From the NCBI RefSeq assembly GCF_027172205.1, contig NC_070604.1, positions 81,062,023-81,126,022 of the forward strand: a stretch of DNA of 64,000 bases, in the 5' to 3' direction. Both the position numbers and the translations under genes were made by a program. Below are positions 12,020 to 24,539 of the stretch, piece by piece. Numbering within the stretch: the first letter of the stretch is position 1; every line of letters begins with the position of its first letter. Below the pieces are notes generated by a model that saw only the letters and a program-made list of their open reading frames with translations, was not told the origin of the DNA and did no database searches. The DNA is from Podarcis raffonei. Lineage: Eukaryota > Chordata > Lepidosauria > Squamata > Lacertidae.

Positions 12020-12168
12020 TATATAAGAATGTACACAAACTTTCCTTTCATTTCTTACAGGAACATTAGCCAAGAGGGCAGGTGTGGCTGCTCTACCTGC
12101 ATAAGGTTTTAGATTCCCATGACAGATAGCAATCCATTCTGACAAAGGAAGGCTAGAAGGCTTTGAAG
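12020..12168 (+). promoter_or_regulatory. Gene B core promoter and 5' leader
   Basis: TATATAAG at 12020-12027 lies 149 bp before the ATG. It is followed by a conserved AACTTTCCTTTCATTT stretch and a GGGCAGGTGTGGCT element, whose reverse complement is a CACCC/KLF-type box. The same order and spacing recur ahead of C, D and E. Presence and conservation are seen directly; promoter function is inferred. Confidence 0.55.
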
Positions 12169-15100
12169 ATGCTGCTCCAGTTGCTCTCTGTCCTCTGGGA
12201 GGCCTTGTCCCTGCAGGTCGTTCTGGTGTTTCTGGCTGCATTTCTGCTTCTTGCTGATTACAAGAAAAAGATTCGCCCAAGGGATTTCCCCCCAGGGCCC
12301 ATGCCTCTTCCCTTGCTGGGTAACATGCTAAACATGGATTTCAAGAAACCCCACTTTTCCATGCAAAAGGTAAAGATGACTGAAAGGTCCCTGACATGAG
12401 TTAAGCACAACATTACACTGGAAAGTAGCTTGTGACACTTGCTGGTAGAGCTGCCAGATGTGTATTGCGTCTGAACACAGAGGATCTATTTTACCTAACA
12501 ATTATTTGTAACAGATCCGTCAACAGATTCTTTCTACCACCTCTGCCTTTTTGCTCCAACTCTGGCCCGGAGAAAGGTCCTGAGCTATGAGGTAGATATC
12601 TGCTTGGACAAATAATTAAGCACCTTACAAATGCAGCCAGTTAAGATTCCCATTCAGAAATAGTAGCCCAGGCCACCATGCAGACAGATTTATACACAAT
12701 ATTAATGTTTTACATATATATCCCTTCTTACATAGTTCCTCCTTCTCCATTCAGTTTGCAAAAAAATATGGCAACATCTTCAGCCTTCAGGTTGGAAACA
12801 GGCGGGTTGTGGTTGTGAATGGATTGCAGCTGGTGAAAGAGACTCTTGTCCATCAGGGTGAAAACTTCGTAGATCGTCCAGTCCTTCCTCTTGATAAAGA
12901 AATATTTACATCATTTGGTGAGTTTCTTTTAATGTGCTCAATTATTTAAATTTACTAAGTGTGATATTTTCCCAAGTCTGCCTTAATTGTACAAACCCTT
13001 AGGTTGTTTGATAATATTATGTTTTCATGCCTGACGATTAGATTTTTTCATTTTCATTTCCTGTATGAAATGAATGAACCAATCTCAAGATATTTCAGGA
13101 ATAATTAAAGTTCCTATTAAAACCACAATCAAAGGAGTAAAACACGCAAAAAGCAACAGTGAAGCAGCATCTTAGCTCAATTCAAATGCTTTGCAGTCTC
13201 CTCAGTGTGGTATAAGTAGACAAGCTGAATAGTTTAATGGAAAGAGGAGTCCTTTTATAATTAGGTCTTTTAAATCTCCTTGCAATTTGCAGTTACTCCT
13301 TTTAAAAGTACATATCTGCTACATGATATTAATTCTTCCTATTTAGGATTGATCTTCTCTAATGGCCTTAGTTGGAAACAACAAAGACGATTTGCCTTAT
13401 CAACTCTCAGAAACTTTGGTTTGGGCAAAAGGTCTTTAGAAGAACGAATACAGGAGGAGAGCCGATACCTAACGGATGCAATTGAAGCTGAGAATGGTGA
13501 GCACCAGAGCCCATAAACCAGTGGCATCATCTATTTAAGCTGCTATTTCGTATACACACTCATGGTACAAAGCTGCGTGGCATTCCTTTCCACAAATGTA
13601 GCTCTGCTGGAGGTGGGAGAACCTCATAATTGGAAGGATGTTTTTTTTAAAAAAAAAAACACAGGTGCTTATCCATTGTGGGACTTGGAGCTTATTCTGA
13701 GTTTTGTTGCAACCCCAAATCACTAAGTAGGATAAAATAACAAGAACAAATAGGTACATGGAGTGTTTGGGCTGATGATGTGTTCCCCTTTTTGAGAGCT
13801 ACAACAACCAAAGTCATAAATAAAGTCATATGTTTGGTATACAGTGGTACCTCAGGTTAAGTACTTAATTTGTTCCGGAGGTCCGTTCTTAACCTGAAAC
13901 TGTTCTTAACCTGAAGCACCACTTTAGCTAATGGAGCCTCCTGCTGCTGCCGCGCCGCCAGAGCACGATTTCTGTTCTCATCCTGAAGCAAAGTACTTAA
14001 CCTGAGGTACTATTTCTGGGTTAGCGGAGTCTGTAACCTGAAGCGTATGTAACCTGAAGCGTATGTAACCCGAGGTACCACTGCATTCTTTTGGTATATT
14101 GTGCCTCTTTTTTCTGTCTCTGATGGGGACTGCCCTTGCCATTCTTGTTAGCCAAAATGTCCTTTCCCAACCTCCTGCCTTGGCCAAACCATACCCACAG
14201 CTGTTCAGCATATGCTACCAAAGCTATAGGACTCCACCACGGTGCTTTCATATTTACATCCTCCACCTGTAGAATATTACCTGTGCCCACCTCCAGCTGA
14301 ATAATCCTACCCTATGAAGAGGACAAAGGGTTATTTTAAAATATAAGTGTGCTTAATGTATTATATGATGTGTCCTAACTTAAATCACAGGATTTAACAT
14401 TCATACTAAATGGTTTCTTCTGTTCCTAGATCCTACCCTATCCACACCCCACCTATATTCCCCACATTTTGCTCTTGTTATATAGAAGTCATAAGCACTC
14501 TTATTTCTCTTCTACCCCTTTCCCCTCCCTTCTTCCAGGGCAGCCATTTAACCCTCACTTTCAGATTAATAATGCTGTTTCAAATATCATTTGTTCCATC
14601 ACATTTGGAGACCGCTTTGATTACTATGACAGCCGTTTCCAGATGTTATTGCACTTGCTTGATGAGACGATGTACCTTCAAGCAACTATTTGGAGTCGGG
14701 TAGGTCTTGTGAGTAATGAAAACGAAACCACTTTGGCCCAAAGAGACTTCCACACTTTGGTTGAACATTTATCCATCTACTTGGGTTTTCACGTTCTGAT
14801 TTCTTTATTTTCTCATATTAGTAATTAGAGTATCTCTTCCCATGCATGTCCGTTTGCCATCTTGTCTTAACACTGTCCATTATAATATTGAAGGCATATT
14901 TGCTGGGATGCCTTTAATATTACAGAACCTCCTCTCTGCTTGCTTTCCCCAGAGAAGGTGTTGGTTTTATATTCCATGTAGGGGACATTCAAACATTGTT
15001 CCTGAATATTTACAAAACTAAATAATACTGGGTGGTGCACAAAACTAGCGCACACAATATTTTATTATTTTTCCTCGGAAATAGCCCTAGTAGGCTTCCT

Positions 15101-15727
15101 CCTTGTATGGCATGATGTGAGTGTATTTTGAGAGGGGTTTCTCTGCACATATATGATATTAGTGTTTGTTTCCACAGCTGTACAATATCTTTCCCACTCT
15201 CATGAAGCACTTGCCAGGGCCTCATAATACTGTTTTTAAAAACTGGGGAAAGCTGAAATCCTTTGTGAGAGAAATCATTGAAAAACACAAAGAAGACTGG
15301 AACCCATCTGAACCCAGAGACTTCATTGATGCCTACCTAAATGAAATGGCCAAGGTAGGAGATGAAAACGACAAACAGTATATATCTTTAATAATAAAAG
15401 AGTAGTAGAAGGCAGAGAAGCAATATTAAAAACCAGAACTAGTCATGTGGCTTGTCTGAATGGTCCTTAGTGGCTGACCATATTCCTTCTGTTGAGTTTA
15501 TGACTTCAGCCAAAATACATTTCTGCATGCATGACTATAAAGTCATGTATTTTATGAGGAGACACCTCCCCAATAGTTCACTGTGATTTGTGAGAGCAAA
15601 TAGTTGGCATGACTAAAAGCATCACTGCAATGAAGGCTTCTCATGCCTCATAACCTCTCTCTATGCCTACCTAAATGAAATGACCAAGCTGAGATATAAA
15701 AAGAACAAAAAGTATATAATTTTTAAA

Positions 15728-15766
<39 letters not shown>

Positions 15767-18700
15767 TTATTATATTTTATTTATATCCCGCCCATCTGGC
15801 TTGGTTTTCCCAGCTACTCTAGGCAGCTTACAGCATATATAAAACCACAACAAAACATGAAACGTTAAGAAACAGAATATCCTATACAAACCAATAAATC
15901 AACAGAAACTGATAATAACAACAATAATAAACTGTTTACAGTTATACCCAAATTAAAAGAACTGTAAACTCCAAGTAAACATTTAACCAAACACAACCTG
16001 ACAAAAACATACCAGAGGAACCAAAATTGGAACTGCTTAAAACATTGTAAAACAATTTAGCCAGCTGCCCAAACCCAAGAGTTGTTCCAGCAATGTCCCA
16101 TTGGCTCCCAGGAGCCTCTTTGGCTTTTTAAGCCGGATCTGGGCCCCGCCCCCTAGGCCAGCTGGAAATGGGCCTCGCAGCAGGGAGCAGTTCTCCCTCC
16201 AGCACTCATGGCAGCAGCTATGATAATAGGAGAAGGCAGAGATACAATATAAAATGCCAGAACTAGCTACACAAGTGGTTTGTCTAAGAAGGCTTTAGTA
16301 GCTGGCTATATTGTTTTCATTGACTCTGTATATATTCAGATGAACAGGCGAAGTATATGTGTGCATTTGCAAGTGTACATGTAAAAATGAAATCATGCAT
16401 TTCAGAAGGTCCACTGCCCAAATTCTGGTCTACTGCCCAAATTCCACCACTTGTCCGTGATTTGTCAGAACAGACAGTTGATATGACCGAAAGCATCACT
16501 GTAGAGGCATCTCATGACCTACCATTGTCTCAGTTGTCTGTCTGAATCCACCCTGTCTAGGAGTCTGTAGTTCAGACTAGGACCTTGACAAGGCTAAACC
16601 AATATTTATTCTAGATTCAGTGATCCAGGGGACTGTTGACCTGACCCCACTGTATTCTGGACACTCAGAAACAGAGCTGAGGAATCCCATGGTGATCATT
16701 TGACAGATAGGACTGATACTAGGATGATGGTTTTTAATGACATGGCATTTTCTTTGGTTTAAGGAGGATTCAGCTTCCAGTTTCCATGAAGAAAACCTTC
16801 TACATTCAACACTGGATCTGTTTTTTGCTGGAACAGAAACAACTTCTACAACATTGCGCTGGGCTTTACTTTACACGGCCATTTATCCAGAAGTTCAAGG
16901 TAGAACTATAGTTGACTTATTTCCCTTTCATTACTTTCGGCTATATTCAACTAAGTCCTATCCAGAGTAAACCTACCGAGATTAATGAACATTACAGTGG
17001 TACCTTGGGATACATACACTTCAGGTTACAGACGCTTCAGGTTACAGACTCCGCTAACCCAGAAATAGTATATCAGGTTAAGAACTTTGCTTCAGAATGA
17101 GAACAGAAATCGTGCTCCAGCAGCGCGGTGGCAGCAGGAGGTGCTTCAGGTTAAGAACAGTTTCATGTTAAGAACGGACCTCCGGAACGAATTAAGTACT
17201 TAACCTGAGGTATCACTGTACTTAGACATGTTTATACCCATTAGTTGTGTAAAGGAGATAAGGAAATGGAAGATTCTGGCAAGTTATACATTAAATAAAG
17301 CAAAACTAGAAATTGTTGAAATAAACATAGAAAAAGATCAATGAAAACAAAAACAGTAGTTTATGATTCCAAATTGAGATACAAATCAGTGCAGTAACAG
17401 AGAAACTACAAGATTTGTATAAAAACAACTGTGAAATGTTATTTAAAGAAAGCCAATTAATTCTTAGCAGGAATTATCTTTATCCTTTTCAGGATGAATA
17501 GCACTTATTAAAAAGATAAAAACACCCAAAAGCAAGTTGTTATTTCAACATTCACCATTACAATCAAACATAAGCAGTGATTCACAAATGAAACATAATA
17601 ATAAAGCAGCAATTTATTAGGGTTGCCATGCGTCTGTAATTTCTTGGACATGGTCCTCTTAAACAAATGTCTGGGAAAACCTGGAGTTGTGGCAGCCTAA
17701 GTTGGAAGTGTAGATTTGGCAAATTTAATAAAAAAATGAAAGTCGGAAATTCATTTTTTAGAAGAGATGGGGGGGGCAAAACTAAAAAGAGCTCAACAAC
17801 TTTTGTCTTCAGGTTGCGTTATTAGACAACATGAGTAGATCTACAGAGTAGTATATAATTCATTTGAATACAAGTTGGTTTTATTTGCAGATGATATTCT
17901 TTTGTTTATTTCTAAATCCTCATTTGCTGATGCAGATCATAGGTGCCTTTCCTAAAATATCAGGATACTCTGCTGACTGGTCCAAATGAAAATTGATTCC
18001 AATAAGTGAAAATTTGGTTACCCATTCATTTAAAGAGTATCAATTCTGTGTTTGTTCAAATCCATTAAATATTAAAGATGGGCCATCCCTACAGATCTTA
18101 GAAAAAGTTTATCCTTGTGTTGATAGGAGATTTTCTTTTATTTGCAGCAAAAGTCCAAGCAGAAATAGATTCTGTGATTGGCCAGTCTCGCCAGCCAGCG
18201 ATGGATGACAGGGACAGAATGCCATACACCAATGCAGTTGTTCATGAAATTCAAAGAATAAGCAACATTATTCCTTTAAATGTGCCTCGGTTGACAACAA
18301 AGGACACTACACTCGCTGCATTTCATATTCCCAAGGTAAATGTTAATAGCTTTCCTACCTCCTTTTCCTCTTCCCTTAAGATGTGGAAACTTGAAGCCAA
18401 GGTTCTTGATGAGGGTTAGCCATGATGAGGTTCTCCAGATGTTGTTCAACTCCAACTCTTACCAACTTGAGCCAGTATGACCAACAGGCAGGACTGGGGA
18501 GGGAGTCTTGGGTGTTCTTGGGGGGATGGATTTGGGATAGATAGACTTGGGTCTCCCCCACACACACACACCAAAAATGGATTCCAACTGCAGTCTGAAC
18601 CATTTGTATGGATAGCTAGTATCTTTCTTTACTTTCTTTTTTAGTGGTCATTACTAACCACACAAAACAGAAACAGCCAGCCTCTGGTGTTTCTAATTGT

Positions 18701-19710
18701 AAATCCCCTAAACACTCTGGTAAAGTCTGGTATTTTAAAATATATAGAGGTACCTGTGTTTTCATGAGCTGTGGTTCAATTAATTACTCGGAAGTCTCTC
18801 ATTCAAAACATATCCTTTCTTATTTAATGGACAGCATTGGTATTGGATCTAGGAGGCTCAGGTCTGCTGTATGAAAATACAGAGAGTTCTCTGCCAGTTT
18901 AATCTGCTGTCTTCTCTGCTTCTTCTTTGACAGGGAACCATAATGGTCCCCAACTTGACCTCTGTGCTGTTTGACAAGGATGAGTGGGAAACACCCAATG
19001 TGTTTAATCCTGGCCATTTCCTGGAGAATGGTCAGTTCAGGAAAAGGGAAGCGTTTCTGCCATTCTCTGCAGGTAACAAAAGTTTATGGGTGGCTCATTA
19101 GAATTGCAACCGTGACTACATGATAATGGCTAGGCGGGGGGAAGTCTGGTGTATTGCTAAAATAGTTGTGCACTGTAGGGGTCCCCACCCTATTGAAGCC
19201 AGTGGTCATATCTGGCATTCTGAGGAAGTGCTCTGTGTGTAAGACACAAATGGCTGCCATAGGAGGTGTGATGTTACACAATACGGTGTTGGCATGCTCT
19301 CTTCCCACTCCTCACTGAGTCGTGTCGTTTTTTGAGGGGATGAGGAAATAGATAGGACTGGTTTCTTCATTTTGAAACAACAGAATGTTTATAGGTATTT
19401 GGCTTCCTGGTCCACCAGTGTCGTTTTAAATAGGCCTCTGTCACTACAGCTTTAGCAACAACTAGTTACAAAAGGAGAAGTTTACTGTAGCAAAAGCTTT
19501 CCACTGAAACAGGCTCTTTCTCCCACTCTTCTAGGAAAGCGAGTTTGTCTTGGAGAGCAGTTGGGAAGGACCGAGCTCTTTATTTTCTTCACTGCCCTAA
19601 TTCAGAAGTTCACTTTCCAGGCTCCAAAGAATGTGACATTAAGCCGTGAATTTAGGATGGGTGTGACATTGTCTCCCCTGCCATACCGGATATGTGCATT
19701 CTCTCGCTAA
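12169..19710 (+). CDS. CYP2J: CYP2J-like cytochrome P450, gene B (complete, 9 exons, 496 aa)
   Basis: Complete microsomal P450. Exons: 12169-12369, 12755-12917, 13347-13496, 14539-14699, 15178-15354, 16764-16899, 18148-18335, 18934-19072, 19535-19710. They sum to 1491 nt, or 496 aa plus stop; human CYP2J2 is 502 aa. The ATG is set by homology with C, D and E; codons just upstream are not conserved starts. Residues 8-29 are a hydrophobic membrane anchor, followed by a basic stop and the proline-rich hinge PPGPMPLP (41-48). C-helix WxxxR is 131-135, I-helix AGTET 306-310, ExxR 363-366, and the haem ligand is Cys443 in FSAGKRVCLG. The sequence looks functional. Intron 2 is short (429 bp). Intron 5 carries an exon 5 remnant and a LINE tail, and intron 6 carries an L1 relic shared with A and D. 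A TATATAAG box lies 149 bp upstream of the ATG. B groups with A in exons 3-4 but resembles C/D in the 3' half of exon 5. Confidence 0.94.
13842..14083. mobile_element. TA-flanked MITE (CAGTGGTACCTCAGGTTAAG type), gene B intron 3
   Basis: The left end CAGTGGTACCTCAGGTTAAG and right end CCGAGGTACCACTG are inverted repeats. The interior carries repeated TTAACCTGAA and GTAACCTGAAGCGT units. The left flank is TA and the right flank is CA, a decayed TA. The same family is at 16995-17218, 21773-21998, 41418-41644 and 42084-42340. Confidence 0.75.
15331..16550 (+). repeat. Internal duplication across exon 5 tail and intron 5 of gene B
   Basis: Copy 1 (15331-15662) starts in the real exon 5 end and runs into intron that resembles genes C and D. 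Copy 2 restarts at 15663 with a 26-bp exon 5 tail (15663-15688, ATGCCTACCTAAATG and on) and continues, after a LINE insertion at about 15723-16222, into intron resembling gene A (to about 16550). The relic exon has lost its donor: AAG is followed by CT instead of GT. Confidence 0.75.
15723..16222 (-). mobile_element. L2/CR1-type LINE 3' end in gene B intron 5
   Basis: Reading on the minus strand it ends GATGGGCGGGATATAAATAA and (TAA)n; on the plus strand this is the ATT run at 15727-15776 followed by TATCCCGCCCATCTGGCTTG. It is the same family as 55580-55840. It is strongly 5' truncated and non-coding. Confidence 0.6.
16995..17218. mobile_element. TA-flanked MITE, gene B intron 6
   Basis: CAGTGGTACCTTGGGATACA at the left and GAGGTATCACTG at the right, with TA on both sides. 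It is the same family as 13842-14083, in inverse orientation. Confidence 0.75.
17230..18110 (+). mobile_element. L1-type LINE relic pieces in gene B intron 6
   Basis: 17230-17580 matches the post-RT L1 segment also in A and D. 17860-18100 contains an RT core reading [12 protein letters not shown] (17880-17915). The post-RT part lies 5' of the RT part, so the pieces are rearranged or derive from two insertions. A gap at 17610-17800 holds another repeat, unclassified. Confidence 0.5.
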
Positions 19711-19767
19711 AAGTATTATTAGTTTGTGGGATAGAAGCACACCTGAGGCTTAATCCTAATTATGTTT

Positions 19768-21131
19768 TTTTTAAAATGATTTTTATTGGTTTGTTTTTTT
19801 GGCGGGTTCTTTTTTTTAATAGATTTTTATTCAGTACAAATTAAAAAACATACATATTTACAACAAAAGAAAATACAAAAGAAAAAGAAAATACATCTAA
19901 CCAAGGAAAAAGAATTAGAGAATATTTTGTCTTTTTTTCATATTTACAGTTATTTATACCTCTATAAAATGCTATTCATGATAACACATTGAAATGACGA
20001 ATAAGGTATCAGAAAAAAGAACAAAGAAAGAACAAAGAAGTAAAAGAAAAAATCATATGTGAAAATTTTCAAAAGTAGATAAGCACTCACAATACATAGC
20101 CGTCTCCCATCTACCTTTATATTCAATTGTATAATTTCATCTTGTCCCTATCCACCTCAAATAAATTGTTTCTTTTGAAGAAAAAAAACAGAAAAAAGAA
20201 AAGAAAAAGAAAAAAAGAAAAAGACTTCCACCGTTTACCTCACGCGTTTTTAATAATCCGTTCTTCAGAGCCTCTGTTTTTCATATTTTCCCTTTGGATT
20301 TCCTTAATGTCTCACTTTGTATTTTTTTATATTACGCACAAGATTATTCTAAACACAACCAGATTTTTGTAGTTGAGCCCTGGTTTTGTAAATAATCATT
20401 TAAGCACTCCCATTGCTTCATAACCATAGTTTTGGATTTTCTCCTTATTATATCTGTCAATTTTGCTAATTCCAGGTACTCGCAAAGTTTCCCCAACCAT
20501 TCTCTTTTTGTTGGGATGCTTTCCTCTTTCCAATAGCTAGCAATCAAAATTCTTGCCGCTGTTGTCGCGTATAGAAATAAGTTAATTTTATCTTTGGGGA
20601 TATCTTTATCTAGGATTCCTAATAAATATGCCTCTGCCTTTTTGTGTGTGTGATGTCCTTATCAATTTTTTTATTTCGTCATGGATCATGTCCCAAAAGG
20701 TTTTAATCTTTGGGCAAGTCCACCACATGTGGTATAACGTACCTTTTGTTCTGTTACATTTCCAACATTTGTCGTTGTTCCTTTTATTTATTTTTGACGG
20801 TCTGTCAGGAGTTAAGTACCATCTGTGGTGAATCTGCTTCGGGCAGATGTCCGCAAGCCCTGCGCGCGCGGTGGGAGGTCCCGCCGGGCTCGCAAGGCTT
20901 GCGGATAGCAGCCTGTTTTGGGGGCTGGGGGGGAATAAATTATTTTTATTCATTTCCCCCCCCCAAAAAAAACGAGGTGCGTCCTATGGGCCAGTGCGCC
21001 GTATAGGGCGAAAAATACGGTAATACCTTCATTCCATAACCTCTCCCAATCTTCTAACTGTAAGCTATGTCCAATATCTTTAGCCCAATATATCATTACC
21101 AATTTTACCTCCAAATCCTAATTTTACCTCA
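19768..21131 (-). mobile_element. 5'-truncated L1 (ORF2 C-terminus and 3' UTR)
   Basis: Exact 17-bp direct repeats TAATCCTAATTATGTTT flank it (19751-19767 and 21132-21148). Minus-strand frames around 20953-20606 and 20547-20344 give the L1 ORF2 C-terminal region, with HHRWYLTPDR and the zinc-knuckle CWKC plus HMWWTC. The plus-strand left end is T-rich, which is the poly(A) side. A small GC-rich insert at about 20815-21021 ends in GGGCGAAAAATACGGTA, the terminus of the MITE family at 50757-51015. It is not active: it is truncated and interrupted. Confidence 0.8.
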
Positions 21132-21772
21132 TAATCCTAATTATGTTTAGCCAGAATTCATTAGGGCTTAACCCAGGTAAGTAGGGTTGGGATTGCAGCA
21201 TGTATCTTTAAAGCACATTCAAAACAGACTTGCCCCCTCAATGAATCTGGGGAACTGTAGTTATTTTGGGAGTTGTAGTTTACCCCTGAGAGAGCAACAT
21301 TTCCCGGGAAATCACATTTCAGGTGATTTTGTATGCAGATCATAATGATCCATTGATGAGGCTCCAGAGTCCCCATTCCCTGTCCTTGGTACGGGGGTCT
21401 CTCCCCCACCCCATTATTTTGAAAATTATTTTATGTAATAACAATTTTATAGCTGCCAGTTATAGTTCAGCATTTCCATCTAACCCCCAATAATTTGTAA
21501 ATACAGCATTGGTGTCTATGTAAATCCTAAAAACAAAAGTAAACAATAAAAAACCAAGAATGACACCATAGGAATGCAACGGCAGCAGCGCATAGCTAAA
21601 ACAGACTGTAAATGAACCTATGCCCCCTTAAGATGGAGCCTGTAAGCCTATACACATTACCTGAGAGTCCTCCTCATTGAGTACATTGGGACTTACTTCT
21701 GAGTAACCAGGCAGGGAAGTTTCATTTGATTGGGAGGAAGGAGGGAGAACAAAGGAGCAGCACTATTTAGTA

Positions 21773-21998
21773 CAGTGGTACCTCAGGTTACATACGCTTC
21801 AGGTTAAAGACTCCACTAACCCAGAAATAGTGCTTCAGGTTAAGAACTTTGCTTCAGGATAAGAACAGAAATTGTGCTCCGGCGGTGCAGCAGCAGCAGG
21901 AGGCTCCATTAGCTAAAGTGGTGCTTCAGGTTAAGAACAGTTTCAAGTTAAGTACGGACCTCCAGAACGAATTAAGTACTTAACCTGAGGTACCAATG
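21773..21998. mobile_element. TA-flanked MITE downstream of gene B
   Basis: CAGTGGTACCTCAGGTTACA at the left, CTGAGGTACCAATG at the right, with TA on both sides. It is a further copy of the 13842 family. Confidence 0.75.
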
Positions 21999-21999
21999 T

Positions 22000-23190
22000 A
22001 CAGTTATGATGCTTCAACTGTTCTTAATCTACCCTGACTACTATAATCCTATACCCAATTTGATTTACCTGAGACAAAGCCCCATTAAACATTATGAGAA
22101 TTACATCTGAGTAAAGATGTGTACATTGTACTTAGAATTTGCTTTGAGTGCCTGGACTTAAGCAGAACACTTTGCTTTTGCCACCCACCCACCCACTATT
22201 TGCACAAAATAACTTCAAGGGAATACCTGTGCCAGATGCTTCCCAGCTGCTATGAAAAGTGAACAGCAAGACAAGAAGCTGGATAGAAAAGCAGGAATCA
22301 GAAGGTCTTTAGGACCCTGGGGCGTTTCTATCAGCTTGTGTCCAAAACTTGCAGTTTGCTCATTGGCTCAAAACAGGGAAAAAGGTCTTGCTTGTTTCTC
22401 TCTCTCCCCTCTCAGGAGAGGGAACAAATAGCTTGCTTTCACCCTTTGTAAAGGAAGGTCAGAATCAAGGCCAGGGTCCCAAGACACTGTGGGCTTCCTC
22501 TGGCTCTCTTCTAAAGAGCCTACTGAATAGGTCTTCCTGTGCAGCTCTAACTGGTTCCTGTCACTGAAGAGAGCAGCTGGTAAGTCATGTTGCTGCAGGA
22601 TTTCCATCTGTTGAATTTGTTTCCTGGCAACAGGGAGCAGTCCTCCCCACAGATCTTCAATGTCCATTATGCACTTGTGTTATACCTAAACACTTTTGAT
22701 CTTTAGATCTTGCTTTTCCAGATTGTTCTTTCTACACCTTACCTCTTCTTGTCTTATATGCATCAGCCAGTAGTACCAGGACTAAGTTCCTAGCCAAGTT
22801 TTGTTACACATGTTTTGTTTGTTATTATGCATTTCTTACTTTTTCCGAGAAAATGTCAATAAAAATCAATTGAAAACAACAACTGTGGATCCTTAGGAGC
22901 TTCTGGGTCTGACAGAACACAAGCTTGTTCTGGCTGCAGTGGAAAAAAGGCATCGGTTTGTTTATAGAAAAGGGTGTGCTCACAACTCAAGATCTAGCTC
23001 TAATGGAATTCCTGCCTATGTTTACAAAATTAGAAAGTGTTACAAGGCACATTTTGTTCATTGCGATCATGCAAAGAGCTAAATATGTTAGCTGCATCAA
23101 TGCATCTTAATGAACATACAAGAACTCTCCCTTGTTACATAACCAGTTCTTGCTGTTCTGTATTGTTGGCCCCACTCTCAAGGCAGTGTT
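22000..23190 (+). other. B-C intergenic block, no gene
   Basis: Segments 22200-22690 and 22780-23190 are homologous to the A-B gap at 8530-9440 and 9600-10060. No coding or RNA gene is supported. Confidence 0.55.
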
Positions 23191-23204
23191 TAAATGTGCT
23201 TATA

Positions 23205-23552
23205 AAGGTAAAGGGACCCCTGACGATTAGGTCCAGTCGTGACCGACTCGGGTTGCGGTGCTCATCTCGCTTTATTGGCCGAGGGTGCTGGTGTACAGCT
23301 TCCGGGTCTTGTGGCCTGCATGACTAAGCCGCTTCTGGCGAACCAGAGCAGCGCACGGAAACGCCGTTTACCTTCCTGCGGGAGCGGTACCTATTTATCT
23401 ACTTGCACTTTGATGTGCTTTCAAACTGCTAGGTTGGCAGGAGCAGGGACCGAGCAACGGGAGCTCACCCCGTTGCGGGGATTCGAACCACTGACCTTCT
23501 GATCGGCAAGTCCTAGGCTTTGTTGTTTAACCCACAGCGCCGCCCGCGTCCC
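23205..23552 (-). mobile_element. Sauria SINE (tRNA-derived), minus strand
   Basis: The minus strand starts GGGACGCGGGCGGCGCTGTG and carries the B box GGTTCGAATCC, then the conserved middle (TGCAAGTAGATAAATAGGTA) and a 3' end in the CTTTACCTTTA type. Direct repeats TAAATGTGCTTATA (23191-23204) and TAAATGTGCATATA (23553-23566) flank it. Sauria SINEs are known from squamates and are thought to use BovB machinery. Confidence 0.88.
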
Positions 23553-24539
23553 TAAATGTGCATATACATATAGTAATATTGGTGGGTTAACCATACAACT
23601 CTGAGCTGGATTGTGGACGGTGAATATTCCATAGGTTTTATTGTTTTTCAAATGCATTTCTGTTCTGATTGAATAAACAAAGTCAATAACAAGGTGAAAA
23701 CTGAGTTTGTAAAGTGATATTGTAATGTTTTATAGGGGTTGCTCATGCGCAAGCAGGCAAATATCTCCCTGGCTGGTTGCAAACACCTGGCTGGGCTGCC
23801 AAAGTAAACTTTATCTGTCCGGAGCACCACTCACCCGTGGCTGACTCAGTCGCTGGCAGGATCCGTGAGTGGGCGTTTCTTAAACTTCTTCCAGTAAAGA
23901 AGCTCTTTGACACCCAGTCTCCGCCTTCCCTCTCTGTGCGAAAGCCTTCTGCGCAAAGTGGGTGAGGGCAGCGGAGGACCCTTTCCCTCCCCGCTTGTCC
24001 CAGGCAAGGAGTCATGGGACCGCCTCGCCACTGCCGGCTCCTGCACCCCCTCTCCACTGGTGCTATGCTGATTCTCTTCCCCATCAGATGAGCTGCTTCT
24101 CCCGATCCCTGGACGCTCTCTATAATCCCTCTGGCTTTTGCTCTCTCCCTCCGGCACTGATGGCAGTTCCCTGACAGATTTCCATGAATACATTTGTGGA
24201 ATTGTTTGGGATGTCCAATGCTTTGGGGGAGAAGATGTTTATAAAAAATTCTAGAATAATGCAACAGGATTTACTGCTTACCCCAAGCTTGGCACTATTG
24301 AACCTGTCGTGATTCAAATCGGGTTTTAAAGAACAATGTTCTTACTGTTTATCTTCCTGTGACTAGGTGGACAATAACGAAAATCTGGAACAATTGCACC
24401 TGAACTGAACTGAATTATTAGTATGATATATTCTAGCATATAGCCTTCTGGGAGAAACTCCCTGATAAGCTATAGGTATTGGTGGTGGTGGTGGGGAGGA
24501 CAGAAAAGAGATCAAATTGTGACCATTGTGTTTCCTTTT

